This document shows positions 8,246 to 16,977 of a stretch of 42,969 bases of DNA, piece after piece. The position numbers and the translations under genes are program-made. Each line of letters starts with the position of its first letter. Position 1 is the first letter of the stretch. The DNA is from Flavobacterium aquidurense. GTDB taxonomy: Bacteria; Bacteroidota; Bacteroidia; Flavobacteriales; Flavobacteriaceae. Location of the stretch: contig NZ_JRLF01000013.1 of assembly GCF_001404985.1 (NCBI RefSeq), forward strand, positions 1-42,969, given 5' to 3'. The notes under the pieces are model-generated. The model was not told the DNA's origin. It made no database searches and saw only the letters and a program-made list of their open reading frames with translations.

Positions 8246-8548
8246 CTAATTAGTTAAAAATAAAGCAATTGTAAAGATATTTACGTTGTTAATAAACAAT
8301 AGAAAAGCAATTAAAATTTGAATAAAAACAATTGCCGAGAATTTTATAATAAAAGAAGTTTTACTCGTTTTATGTCTAAAGAAAAGCATAGCTGTTAATA
8401 AACCTATTGTTCCACCAATTGCTTCAAAGAAAAACAGTGTATTTTCAGGAATTCTGCGTTTATTTTTTCTGGCTTGATTTTTATCATATCCGGCAAGAAT
8501 AAAAACGAAGATATTAATACATAAAAGTGACAGTAATAAAACTTTCAT
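8246..8548 (-). CDS. DUF1294 membrane protein
   Basis: 100 residues, apparently three hydrophobic segments. It carries the DUF1294 signature YDKNQARKNKRRIPENTLFFFEAIGGTIGLLTAMLFFRHKTSKTSF (about 21-66): the DKxxA basic stretch, the RIPE(N/K)xL step, GG..G and FRHKT. It is an inner-membrane protein of unknown function. It lies between the convergent rpiB terminator and the divergent Bro-N gene. Confidence 0.82.
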   Translation of the reverse strand: MKVLLLSLLCINIFVFILAGYDKNQARKNKRRIPENTLFFFEAIGGTIGLLTAMLFFRHKTSKTSFIIKFSAIVFIQILIAFLLFINNVNIFTIALFLTN

Positions 8549-8628
8549 TGGCTAAAAATTACAAACAAAGATATTATTTTAGTTGTATTAAAATTTAGGA
8601 AAAAATATAATAATGTAATTCACAATCA

Positions 8629-9447
8629 ATGAGTCCAATACAACTATTTGAACAAAAAAAAGTAAGAAGCCATTATGATGCGGATAAAGAAATTTGGTAT
8701 TTCTCAGTAATTGATGTGATTCAGATTTTAACAGGTACAGATCGTCCAAGAAAATATTGGGCAGATTTAAAAACTAAACTTTTAAAAGAAGGAAGTGAAG
8801 TGTCCGAAAAAATCGGACAGTTGAAAATGATAGCTGATGATGGAAAAAATCGACTGACAGATACTGCGGATACTGAAACTTTATTACGCTTAATTCAATC
8901 TATTCCTTCTCCAAAAGCTGAACCCTTTAAACAATGGTTGGCGAAAGTTGGTTATGAAAGACTTCAGGAATTGGCAGATCCGTCTCAAAGTTTAGATCGT
9001 GCTCGTGAAAATTGGCAAAATTTAGGTAGAAGTGAGAAATGGATTCAGCAAAGAATGACAGGGCAGGAGACTCGTAATAAATTAACTGATTATTGGAAAG
9101 AATCCGGAGTAGAGAAAAAGGATGAATTTGCAATGCTTACCAATATTATTCATCAGGAATGGACAGGATTATCAGTAAAAAAACACAAAGAAGTAAAAGG
9201 ATTAGAATCTCAAAATTTAAGAGATCACATGTCTGAAGCAGAATTGATTTTTACTGCTTTGGCAGAACTTTCAACTAGACAAATTGCCGAAAGTGATGAA
9301 GCCAAAGGACTTTTACAAAATGCGAAAGCAAGTAAAAAAGGCGGTGCAATTGCAAAAAATGCAAGAATAGCTTTAGAAGATAAAACTGGAAAAAGTGTTG
9401 TAACAGGAGAAAATTTTCTCCCACCAGAGAAAAAAAAGCTGGAGTAA
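8629..9447 (+). CDS. Bro-N / DinD-like protein
   Basis: 272 residues. The N-terminal part (about 1-110: IQLFEQKKVRSHYDADKEIWYFSVIDVIQILTGTDRPRKYWADLK) is a Bro-N-type DNA-binding domain, as in phage antirepressors. The C-terminal part resembles E. coli DinD in order and length: ELADPSQSLDRARENW, MTGQETRNKLTDYWKESGV, FAMLTNIIHQEWTGLSVKKHKEVKGLESQNLRDHMSEAELIFTALAE. No other phage gene is nearby, so it is a stand-alone chromosomal copy. The DNA for V58-Q64 contains a 7-bp-arm palindrome (8801-8819). A DNA-damage or phage-defence-related role is possible from the family but not shown here. Confidence 0.82.
   Translation: MSPIQLFEQKKVRSHYDADKEIWYFSVIDVIQILTGTDRPRKYWADLKTKLLKEGSEVSEKIGQLKMIADDGKNRLTDTADTETLLRLIQSIPSPKAEPFKQWLAKVGYERLQELADPSQSLDRARENWQNLGRSEKWIQQRMTGQETRNKLTDYWKESGVEKKDEFAMLTNIIHQEWTGLSVKKHKEVKGLESQNLRDHMSEAELIFTALAELSTRQIAESDEAKGLLQNAKASKKGGAIAKNARIALEDKTGKSVVTGENFLPPEKKKLE
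8801..8819. repeat. Palindrome inside the Bro-N gene
   Basis: tgtccga (8801-8807), five A, then tcggaca (8813-8819): perfect 7-bp arms in the codons for VSEKIGQ, at the junction after the N-terminal DNA-binding region. Confidence 0.75.
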
Positions 9448-9570
9448 ATTTAGAATTAAAAATAATCAAAAGATTTATGTTAGTTTTGATAAATCTAAAA
9501 CAGTAATATAATAAAACATTTGCAAACTTCTCGAAACACTTTGCATGTTTGCTATTCAAATAAAACAAGA

Positions 9571-11694
9571 ATGACTAATATTCAATTCATTGCCAAGACT
9601 GTTCCAACAGCAGCGATTAACATTCAAAACACGGTTAAATTATTAGACGAAGATTGTACGATTCCGTTTATTTCGCGTTACCGAAAAGATACAACCGGAA
9701 ACCTTGATGAAGTTCAGATTGAGCAAATTGCAAAACTTCATAAAGAATACGAAGCGATTGTAAAACGTAAAGAAGCGGTTCTAAAATCGATAGAAGAGCA
9801 AAAATCGCTTACGCCTGAATTGAAACAGAAAATTGAACAAAGTTTTGATTTACAAGAAATTGAAGATTTTTATTTACCATATAAAAAGAAGAAAAAAACA
9901 AAGGCAGATGTTGCGCGCGAATTTGGTTTAGAACCTTTGGCAAAAATCATCATGTCTGAAAATGATGTTGATGTCGATTTTATTTCGACACAATATCTTA
10001 ATGAAAATGTTATTAATGAAGAAGCAGCAATGCAAGGCGCACGCGATATTGTGGCCGAATGGATTAACGAAAATATTTATGTTCGTAAACAATTAAGACG
10101 TTTATATCAACGAAAAGCGACTATTGGAACTAAAGTTGTAAAAAAGAAAGCTGAAGAAGAAGGAGCACAAAAATTCAGTCAGTATTTTGATTGGGAAGAA
10201 CCTTTGACAAAAGCACCTTCACACCGTTTATTAGCAATGCTTCGTGCAGAAAACGAAGGTTTTGTGAAGATGAAAGTAGATGTTGATATCGACGAAGCTT
10301 ATGATGTAATTGATGAGATTATCATTAAAAAACAAAATAGTACAACGGCACATTTGCAATTAGCGATAGAAGACAGTTACAAACGATTATTGAATCCGGC
10401 GATTGGAAACGAAACTTTGCAGGAAGCAAAAGCAAAAGCTGATGCCAATTCTATTCAGGTTTTCGCGAACAATTTAGGTCAGTTATTATTAGCGCCGCCT
10501 TTGGGAGAAAAAAGAATTCTGGCAATCGATCCGGGATTTAGAAGCGGTTGTAAAGTAGTTTGTCTGGACGAAAAAGGCGATTTATTATACAATGAAACGA
10601 TTTATCCGCATGCACCTCAAAATGAGGAAGCCATGGCGATCAAAAAAATCCGTTCGATGGTAAATGCGTATCAAATTGATGCCATTTCTATTGGAAACGG
10701 AACGGCTTCAAGAGAAACCGAATTTTTCATAAAAAAAATCGCGTTTGATAAACCGCTACAGGTTTTTATAGTTTCTGAAGCAGGAGCTTCGGTATATTCG
10801 GCTTCAAAAATTGCGCGTGAAGAATTTCCTAATTATGATGTAACGGTTCGTGGATCAGTTTCTATCGGACGACGACTTTCTGATCCTTTGGCTGAGTTGG
10901 TGAAAATCGACCCAAAAGCAATTGGAGTTGGACAATATCAACATGATGTAGATCAAACGAAACTAAAAGAAGAGTTAGATAATACCGTAATTCGCTGCGT
11001 AAACTCGGTTGGAATTAATATTAACACGGCTAGTAAACACTTATTAAGCTACGTGAGTGGAATAGGCGAGAAACTGGCGGAAAACATCGTACAATATCGC
11101 TCAGAAAATGGTCCGTTTGAAGATAGAAAACAGCTAAAAAAAGTGCCTCGCTTAGGCGAGAAAGCGTATCAGCAAGGTGCGGCTTTTATTAGAATTTCGA
11201 ATGCTAAAAATCCGTTGGATAATTCGGCAGTACATCCGGAAGCTTATCCTGTTGTAGAGAAAATGGCGAAAGATTTAAAACTTTCGGTAAACGACTTAAT
11301 TGCAAACAAAGAAAAAACAGCCCTAATTAAGGCAGAAAAATATATAACACCAGAAATTGGTTTACTAACCCTGAAAGACATCATAAAAGAACTTGAAAAG
11401 CCTGGATTAGACCCAAGAAAGTCTGCTAAGGTTTTTGAATTTGATGCAAATGTAAAATCAATCAAAGATTTGAGAACCGGAATGATTTTACCTGGAATTG
11501 TTAACAACATCACCAATTTTGGCTGTTTTGTTGACATCGGAATAAAAGAAAGCGGATTGGTTCACATTTCACAATTGAAAGCCGGTTTTGTAAGCGATGT
11601 AAATGAAGTGGTTAAGCTTCACCAACATGTTGATGTAAAAGTTACCGAAGTTGATGAAGACAGAAAAAGGATTCAGTTGACAATGGTTTTATAA
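9571..11694 (+). CDS. tex: Tex-family transcription accessory / RNA-binding protein
   Basis: Tex-type nucleic-acid-binding protein, 707 residues from the ATG at 9571. The open frame extends upstream to a TTG at 9520, but the family N-terminus begins at MTNIQFIAKTV, so the ATG is preferred. Domains in order: N-terminal helical region with PFISRYRKDTTGNLDEVQI, a YqgF/RNase H-like domain (RILAIDPGFRSGCKVVCLDEKGDLL), helix-hairpin-helix (INTASKHLLSYVSGIGEKLAENIVQYR), and a C-terminal S1 domain (GMILPGIVNNITNFGCFVDIGIKESGLVHISQL). It probably acts in transcription or RNA turnover. A stem-loop terminator follows. Confidence 0.94.
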   Translation: MTNIQFIAKTVPTAAINIQNTVKLLDEDCTIPFISRYRKDTTGNLDEVQIEQIAKLHKEYEAIVKRKEAVLKSIEEQKSLTPELKQKIEQSFDLQEIEDFYLPYKKKKKTKADVAREFGLEPLAKIIMSENDVDVDFISTQYLNENVINEEAAMQGARDIVAEWINENIYVRKQLRRLYQRKATIGTKVVKKKAEEEGAQKFSQYFDWEEPLTKAPSHRLLAMLRAENEGFVKMKVDVDIDEAYDVIDEIIIKKQNSTTAHLQLAIEDSYKRLLNPAIGNETLQEAKAKADANSIQVFANNLGQLLLAPPLGEKRILAIDPGFRSGCKVVCLDEKGDLLYNETIYPHAPQNEEAMAIKKIRSMVNAYQIDAISIGNGTASRETEFFIKKIAFDKPLQVFIVSEAGASVYSASKIAREEFPNYDVTVRGSVSIGRRLSDPLAELVKIDPKAIGVGQYQHDVDQTKLKEELDNTVIRCVNSVGININTASKHLLSYVSGIGEKLAENIVQYRSENGPFEDRKQLKKVPRLGEKAYQQGAAFIRISNAKNPLDNSAVHPEAYPVVEKMAKDLKLSVNDLIANKEKTALIKAEKYITPEIGLLTLKDIIKELEKPGLDPRKSAKVFEFDANVKSIKDLRTGMILPGIVNNITNFGCFVDIGIKESGLVHISQLKAGFVSDVNEVVKLHQHVDVKVTEVDEDRKRIQLTMVL

Positions 11695-11717
11695 AATTTA
11701 AAACCAAAAAAATAAAG

Positions 11718-11755
11718 TCCCAAATTACAAATTGTAGTTTGGGATTTTTCTTTTT
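11718..11755 (+). terminator. tex terminator
   Basis: tcccaaattacaa pairs with ttgtagtttggga (one T-G) and is followed by tttttcttttt. The stem is close in sequence to those at 12550 and 14048. Confidence 0.8.
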
Positions 11756-11906
11756 ATATCCTTTAAAAAACGTTTAAAACGTACTAATCTATTGGTATTA
11801 AAAGAAATAAGATTATGAGTTATCAAGCACGTTTCTCTACTAATAATTATTAAAACAATTCTTATTTAATACTATATATTTGCGCAAAATTTTAAACCCC
11901 AAAAAC

Positions 11907-12533
11907 ATGAAAAAATTAATTATAATTTTGTTTGTCTTATTATTCTCCACTGCAGGACATGCAAAATTTTATAAAGCTGTTTTGTATTTAACAGATGGAA
12001 CTCAAAAAACAGGTTTAGCAAAACTTGTTGAGGAAGATGACTCAAAAGTTACTTTTAAAATAAATGAAGATTCAGATACTGAAAAAATAGCCAGCGCTGA
12101 TCTTATTAAAATAATATACACTAATGAATCAGGTAGTATATTTACGATGGAATACCTTTATTTAACGAGCGCAAATGCTTTTTCAGGAAAATTTTCTAAT
12201 TCTAGAAAAAAACGTTGGTTTGATATTGTGTACAATAAAGAATATAAAATAGGTAAAATCTTTGATAAAGGAGATAGCAGAAGAAATACTTTCAGATTGT
12301 CAAGTTCTTCGTATTTTTTTGGAAAGAAAGGAACGGACCATTTAGTCTATGGATACAATACTATGGGAAATGCGGTCAAATCATATGGGACAGATGCAAC
12401 GATGAAAAAAATGGCTAAACAAGAATTTACGGATTGTCCAAAAATTAGTAAAGCAATCGAAAACGAGACATTTGAGTTAGATACGGTGTTAAATCGAATA
12501 ACGGCTATTTTTGATAAGACAAAATGTAAATAA
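11907..12533 (+). CDS. Secreted protein of unknown function
   Basis: 208 residues from the ATG at 11907. An upstream in-frame TTG at 11880 lies inside a TATATTTG -7-like box (11875-11882) and is unlikely to be the start. A clear signal peptide (MKKLIIILFVLLFSTAGHA) is followed by FYKAVLYLTDGTQKTGLAKLVEEDDSKVTFKINEDSDTEKIASADLIKIIY. That is a beta-rich opening seen in Bacteroidota proteins that sense or bind at the envelope. Two cysteines lie near the end (DCPK, KTKCK). I do not recognise a named family. It is probably periplasmic or lipid-free envelope. Confidence 0.75.
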   Translation: MKKLIIILFVLLFSTAGHAKFYKAVLYLTDGTQKTGLAKLVEEDDSKVTFKINEDSDTEKIASADLIKIIYTNESGSIFTMEYLYLTSANAFSGKFSNSRKKRWFDIVYNKEYKIGKIFDKGDSRRNTFRLSSSSYFFGKKGTDHLVYGYNTMGNAVKSYGTDATMKKMAKQEFTDCPKISKAIENETFELDTVLNRITAIFDKTKCK

Positions 12534-12549
12534 ATAAAAACAAAAAAAA

Positions 12550-12582
12550 AATCCCAAATTACAATCGTAATTTGGGATTTTC
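12550..12582. terminator. Bidirectional terminator
   Basis: Perfect 13-bp stem aatcccaaattac/gtaatttgggatt (12550-12562 and 12567-12579) with A-run on the left and T-rich sequence on the right. It lies between the convergent 11907 gene and the GH8 gene and can serve both. Confidence 0.82.
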
Positions 12583-12594
12583 TGTTTTTATGGA

Positions 12595-13992
12595 TTACTT
12601 TAAAATTACTTTTTTAATAATGCTTTTATCTCCGTTTGTAATTTTTATCAAATACAAACCAGAAGAATAGTTGGATAAATTTATCTCTGTATTTTCAACA
12701 GTTGTTTTTTGTTCTGAAATTACTTTCCCTTGTGGAGAAATTACTGAAATCACTGATTTTTCAGGAGCAAAAACCGTAAATTTATCACTGCTTGGATTTG
12801 GATATAAAGTAACAATAGATTTCTCAATATCAAAATCATCAGTAGCTAAAGTAGCAGGCGTTTGAGGCAAATAAAAATTACCGGTTAATAAAAACGAATA
12901 CAATGTTTTTAAAGTATGATTAAAATAACTGTTAGGCTCGTTTAACTGATTTAAGTCTGTGTAAGAAGCATTTAAATGTGTTTGATTTTCTCCTGCCATC
13001 GCTGCACACGCAAATGCACCAACAAAAGTAGCATTGTGCCATTGACCATTTAGAGTTCCGTTCTGGTTATATCCATCTTTAATATTCGAAGATCCTCCAA
13101 GATTTACACGAACAAAATCAGATGATTTTTTAGCATATGCTTTCGCATCGGCATTTCCAAACCATACATAATCAACAGCTATACGCCATGGAGTTCTGGC
13201 TGCATCATACGTATATGTTTTTCCTTCCCTGTTATATCCACTCGCCTGAGGAGAATAAGCACCAGATCCCTGACACCAATCAGAAACCAATCCGCCAACA
13301 GCATTATTTACCGTTAAGTTATTGTTGATAACCGTATATGATTTTGCCGCAACCGAATTCCAGAAAGAAGTATCGTTTGTAAATGTTCCAAAAACTCTGT
13401 AATACGCCGGAGAAAAATAAGAAGGATTGGTAATTTGGCTTCCGCCGAATTGATCTCCCGGTTTTAGAACAAAAGTATTTGCTTCGACTTCCTGAGCTTT
13501 TATAGCAGCTATTAAACTTTTCGCGTCATTTTTATAATTAATTGTTCCTGTACTTGTCCATTGATAATCGGCTACAATAAGGGCAAAAGCAGCATCAAGT
13601 TCAGCATCTGTTGCACCATTTGCACCATTAATTCCAGAACAGCCATTGATTTTCCAATTCATTACACCATTAGAGTTTACGTTGTCTTTATAATACAACC
13701 AAAGACCATCGAATAATGTTTTGTCAGCAGCATAAACGGCAAGCAGCATTCCGTACCCAATTCCTTCAGAGACAGTTTCAGACGGATTGTCAAACTTTAC
13801 TCTGTATCGACCATTAGAACAGACTTCGACAAAGTTAGTTTTCCAGATGTTATAATTATTTTGGGCATCGAGGCTATTTTTATTTGATGCCATTAGACCA
13901 TTTGTAAATATTACATTGGCCGGAAAGGGTTGCTTTTGTGAATAACTTTTAAGGCACAAAAAAGCAACAGTAATCAGAAGTAGGTTTTTCAT
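12595..13992 (-). CDS. Secreted glycoside hydrolase family 8 with T9SS sorting tail
   Basis: 465 residues. Signal peptide (about 1-18, ending KSYSQ), GH8 catalytic domain (about 25-370), then a type A T9SS C-terminal domain (about 395-465: LYPNPSSDKFTV ... GLYLIKITNGDKSIIKKVILK). The GH8 signature is present: VSEGIGYGMLLAVYA with the likely acid Glu76, and ATDAELDAAFALIVADYQW (127-145). GH8 enzymes hydrolyse beta-1,4 glucans, chitosan, xylan or lichenan; the substrate cannot be fixed here. It would be exported by Sec and then secreted by the T9SS, whose component SprE is encoded at 33969. It is not beside cellulose-synthase genes, so the name bcsZ is not used. Confidence 0.9.
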   Translation of the reverse strand: MKNLLLITVAFLCLKSYSQKQPFPANVIFTNGLMASNKNSLDAQNNYNIWKTNFVEVCSNGRYRVKFDNPSETVSEGIGYGMLLAVYAADKTLFDGLWLYYKDNVNSNGVMNWKINGCSGINGANGATDAELDAAFALIVADYQWTSTGTINYKNDAKSLIAAIKAQEVEANTFVLKPGDQFGGSQITNPSYFSPAYYRVFGTFTNDTSFWNSVAAKSYTVINNNLTVNNAVGGLVSDWCQGSGAYSPQASGYNREGKTYTYDAARTPWRIAVDYVWFGNADAKAYAKKSSDFVRVNLGGSSNIKDGYNQNGTLNGQWHNATFVGAFACAAMAGENQTHLNASYTDLNQLNEPNSYFNHTLKTLYSFLLTGNFYLPQTPATLATDDFDIEKSIVTLYPNPSSDKFTVFAPEKSVISVISPQGKVISEQKTTVENTEINLSNYSSGLYLIKITNGDKSIIKKVILK

Positions 13993-14040
13993 AATTATTG
14001 TTATTAAATTTAGGGACGATAAAAGTAAGATTTTTTAGAT

Positions 14041-14080
14041 AAAAACAAAACCCCAAACTACATTTTGTAATTTGGGGTTT
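14041..14080 (-). terminator. tatA terminator
   Basis: On the minus strand aaaccccaaattaca pairs with tgtagtttggggttt (one G-T) and is followed by ttttgttttt. It lies between tatA and the GH8 gene, both on minus, and so separates the two transcripts. Confidence 0.78.
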
Positions 14081-14099
14081 ATAATAAGGGTTTAAATTC

Positions 14100-14288
14100 T
14101 TATTTAATTTCTTCCTCTTCTTTTTTAACAGAAGGTGCAGGTGGAGTTTGATCGTCTTTAGCAGCGTTTTTAAATTCCTTAATTCCGCTTCCTAAACCTT
14201 TCATTAATTCCGGAATTTTTTTACCTCCAAAAAGTAATATCACAATACCTACTATTACGAGGATTTCTGTAAGACCTAATCTTCCCAT
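14100..14288 (-). CDS. tatA: Twin-arginine translocase subunit TatA/E
   Basis: 62 residues: a short N-terminal part, one membrane helix ([17 protein letters not shown]), the hinge GGKKIPEL, an amphipathic helix ([16 protein letters not shown]) and an acidic tail ending KKEEEEIK. This is the standard TatA/E layout, forming the pore of the Sec-independent export pathway for folded proteins. A TACCTTTG -7 box for this strand (plus-strand 14335-14342) lies about 47 bp upstream. No tatC is adjacent. Confidence 0.93.
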   Translation of the reverse strand: MGRLGLTEILVIVGIVILLFGGKKIPELMKGLGSGIKEFKNAAKDDQTPPAPSVKKEEEEIK

Positions 14289-14499
14289 GATTGTATATTT
14301 AATGCCGAAGCAAATTGATTTCTAAATTGTACCGCAAAGGTATATAGAAATATACGAAGAAGAAGTGTTTTTGGATTAAAATATTTGTTTCTATTAGCGT
14401 TAAATATTTTATAAAATGCTGAAATAACTGTATTCGTTTATTTTTGTAGGGCATTAACAAGACGATTAATTATTATATTTGCTCGTATAAAGAACCATA

Positions 14500-15000
14500 A
14501 TGGCTAAGAAAAAATTCAATTTCAGAAAAAAATTATTCATCAAAAACCGATTGGTGATTTTGAATGAAGACACTTTTGAAGAAATTTTTTCATTCAAATT
14601 AAACTTAATGAATGTTTTTGTAACGTTTACATTAGGAGGTATATTTTTAATTTTAATTACTACTTTTATCATTGCTTTTACGCCTTTGCGCGAGTTTATT
14701 CCAGGCTATTCTTCTACAGAATTAAAAAAGAATGCAACTGAATTAGCGATTAAATCAGATTCATTAGAAACAGCTTTAAAGAAAAATGAGGCCTATATAA
14801 AAGGTATTCAGAAAGTGCTTAGGGGAGAATTAGAATATGCAAAATTTAATAAAGATTCTATTCTAGCAGATGCAGATGAACCTGTAGAAGTAAATATGAA
14901 ACCTTCAGAAGAAGAAATTAAATTAAGAGAAGAAGTGAACAGGATGGAGAAGGAGTCGGGTGAAAAAACTCGTAATAAAAACAAAAGTGACAAGAAATAA
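14500..15000 (+). CDS. Single-pass membrane protein with coiled-coil segment
   Basis: 166 residues: a basic N-terminus (MAKKKFNFRKKLFIKNRLVILNEDTFEEIFSFKLNLMNVF), one membrane helix (about 47-68, VTFTLGGIFLILITTFIIAFTP), a short periplasmic linker (LREFIPGYSS), then a charged helical region (about 75-110) and a lysine/glutamate-rich tail. The layout up to about residue 115 resembles the N-terminal region of Bacteroidota M23 peptidases, but no peptidase domain follows. It is 11 bp from the GH3 gene and divergent from tatA. TATATTTG occurs about 22 bp before the start (14472-14479). The function is unknown. Confidence 0.75.
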   Translation: MAKKKFNFRKKLFIKNRLVILNEDTFEEIFSFKLNLMNVFVTFTLGGIFLILITTFIIAFTPLREFIPGYSSTELKKNATELAIKSDSLETALKKNEAYIKGIQKVLRGELEYAKFNKDSILADADEPVEVNMKPSEEEIKLREEVNRMEKESGEKTRNKNKSDKK

Positions 15001-15011
15001 TACCTTAACAA

Positions 15012-16496
15012 ATGTCTATTAAATCAGTTGCAGCAAAATTATTTGCCACCAAGATATATTATAAAACAAAGGCTTGGGCTAATAAACCAATCGAAACTCA
15101 ACAAGCCATATTCAAGAGTTTAATCAATAGTGCCAAAGAAACGCAGTTTGGCACAGATCATCATTTTGATAAAATAAAAACGGTTCATGATTTCAGGAAA
15201 CGCGTTCCGGTTCGTGATTATGAAGATTTAAAACCTTATATAGATAAGGTTCGAATGGGAGAAAAAAATATTCTCTGGAAAGGAAAACCTATTTATTTTG
15301 CTAAAACTTCTGGAACAACATCCGGGGCAAAATACATTCCGTTGACCAAGGATTCAATGCCATATCATATTGAAGCTTCGCGAAATGCGATTTTACACTA
15401 TATATATGAAACCGGAAATGCTGATTTTGTCGATGGAAAAATGATTTTCCTGCAGGGAAGTCCAATTTTAATTGAAAAATACGGAATCAAATTTGGAAGA
15501 TTATCCGGAATCGGTGCGCATTTTGTGCCTAAATATCTTCAAAAAAATAGAATGCCATCCTGGGAAACCAATTGTATTGAGGATTGGGATACCAAAGTAA
15601 ATGCAATTGTAGGGGAAACAATTGAACAGGACATGACCATAATTTCCGGAATTCCTTCATGGGTACAAATGTATTTTGAGCGATTACAGGAAAAAAGTGG
15701 CGGTAAGAAAATTGGGGATTTATTTAAAAACTTTAATTTGTTTATTTACGGAGGTGTCAATTATGAACCTTATCGTGCCAAGTTCGAAAAAATGATTGGT
15801 CGTAAAGTAGACAGCATTGAGTTGTTTCCTGCTTCTGAAGGTTTTTTTGCCTATCAGGATTCGCAAAAAGAAAAAGGAATGCTTTTATTATTGAATTCAG
15901 GAATTTTCTATGAATTCATTAAAGCAGATGAATTCTTTTCAGAGAACCCAAAAAGTTATACTATTGGCGAAGTAGAAGTTGGTGTAAATTATGCCTTGAT
16001 TATTTCTACAAATGCCGGATTATGGCGTTATAATATTGGTGATACCGTTCAGTTTACATCCTTATTTCCGCATAAAGTCATTGTTTCGGGCAGAATCAAA
16101 CATTATATTTCTGCTTTTGGTGAACATGTTATTGCCAGCGAAGTCGAAAATGCAATGAAACAAGCCACTCAAGGAACTAAAATTGTAATTAACGAATTTA
16201 CAGTCGCACCTCAAATAAATCCGTCAAACGGATTACCGTATCATGAATGGCTGGTAGAATTTGAAAATGAACCTGAAAATATCGAAACTTTTGCAGAAGC
16301 AATCGATGATTCAATGCGAAAACAAAACATTTATTACGATGATCTAATCACTGGAAATGTGTTGCGAAAAGTGGTTGTAACCAAAGTTTCGAAAAACGGA
16401 TTTCAGGATTATATGAAATCTCAGGGAAAATTAGGCGGGCAGAATAAAATTCCGAGATTGTCGAATAACCGTGATATTGCAGATAATTTGAAATAG
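15012..16496 (+). CDS. GH3-family (auxin-responsive type) adenylating enzyme
   Basis: 494 residues of the GH3/ANL-related acyl-adenylate-forming family. The ATP-binding motif KTSGTTSGAKYIPLT is at about 98-112, YGGVNYEPY near 247, and the substrate-side elements LFPASEGFFAY and AGLWRYNIGDTVQFTSLFPHKVIVSGRIKHYISAFGEHV at about 275-380. Plant GH3 proteins conjugate amino acids to acyl acids. The substrate of the Bacteroidota members is unknown. No signal peptide, so cytoplasmic. It is cotranscribed with the membrane protein upstream (11 bp) and probably with the small gene downstream (15 bp). Confidence 0.88.
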   Translation: MSIKSVAAKLFATKIYYKTKAWANKPIETQQAIFKSLINSAKETQFGTDHHFDKIKTVHDFRKRVPVRDYEDLKPYIDKVRMGEKNILWKGKPIYFAKTSGTTSGAKYIPLTKDSMPYHIEASRNAILHYIYETGNADFVDGKMIFLQGSPILIEKYGIKFGRLSGIGAHFVPKYLQKNRMPSWETNCIEDWDTKVNAIVGETIEQDMTIISGIPSWVQMYFERLQEKSGGKKIGDLFKNFNLFIYGGVNYEPYRAKFEKMIGRKVDSIELFPASEGFFAYQDSQKEKGMLLLLNSGIFYEFIKADEFFSENPKSYTIGEVEVGVNYALIISTNAGLWRYNIGDTVQFTSLFPHKVIVSGRIKHYISAFGEHVIASEVENAMKQATQGTKIVINEFTVAPQINPSNGLPYHEWLVEFENEPENIETFAEAIDDSMRKQNIYYDDLITGNVLRKVVVTKVSKNGFQDYMKSQGKLGGQNKIPRLSNNRDIADNLK

Positions 16497-16511
16497 AAAT
16501 AATTTTTATTG

Positions 16512-16850
16512 ATGAAATATAAATATAATTTCAGGCCCGCATATAAATCTCAGGAATTACTAATCGAAATATTTAGCGGCGCTGAAAATGAAGATTTTTT
16601 ATCAGATTTTTTAAATGCTATTAGCGAAATAAACCCGAAAGTCGACAGCATTAAAAATCTTTGGATGAATGATGAACATCTATTTGAAATTACATCAGAC
16701 ATTGGCTTTTTTTTACTTTCAAAAGACATTTGGGACTTAGCCTTTATAATGTCAGAAGAAAATCAGGAATGCATTAACAAAATAAATTCAATTTTATCAG
16801 AAGACAAGAATTTTCAAAAGATAGAAGTCAATTTTGAAGATTATAAATAA
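16512..16850 (+). CDS. Small unknown acidic protein
   Basis: 112 residues from the ATG at 16512; a TTG one codon earlier is less likely. It is soluble and acidic with no signal peptide. Visible parts are a short strand-rich start (MKYKYNFRPAYKSQELLIEIFSGAENEDF), a hydrophobic middle (LFEITSDIGFFLLSKDIWDLAFIM), and a C-terminal helix with IEVNFEDYK. No family recognised. It follows the GH3-type gene by 15 bp, so probably the same transcript. Confidence 0.62.
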   Translation: MKYKYNFRPAYKSQELLIEIFSGAENEDFLSDFLNAISEINPKVDSIKNLWMNDEHLFEITSDIGFFLLSKDIWDLAFIMSEENQECINKINSILSEDKNFQKIEVNFEDYK

Positions 16851-16977
16851 AAAACAATCAGAATATTAGTTTTAAGATAATAAAGCTTTAATAAAGTTTT
16901 GATTTTTAATTCCTAATTTCGTTTAAATAAAAAAATATTCAGAAGATCTTTTTTAAAAAGATTTTAAATAAAATAGC

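Noticed and set aside
8629..9447. Prophage remnant around the Bro-N gene
   Set aside because: Flanking genes (DUF1294 protein, tex) are ordinary chromosomal genes; no integrase, structural gene or att-like repeat is nearby.
9520..9570. Upstream TTG extension of tex
   Set aside because: The extra 17 residues (MQTSRNTLHVCYSNKTR) match nothing in the family; the ATG at 9571 gives the known N-terminus.
12595..13992. Naming the GH8 gene bcsZ
   Set aside because: It has a T9SS tail and no bcsA/bcsB genes near it, so a cellulose-synthase role is not supported.
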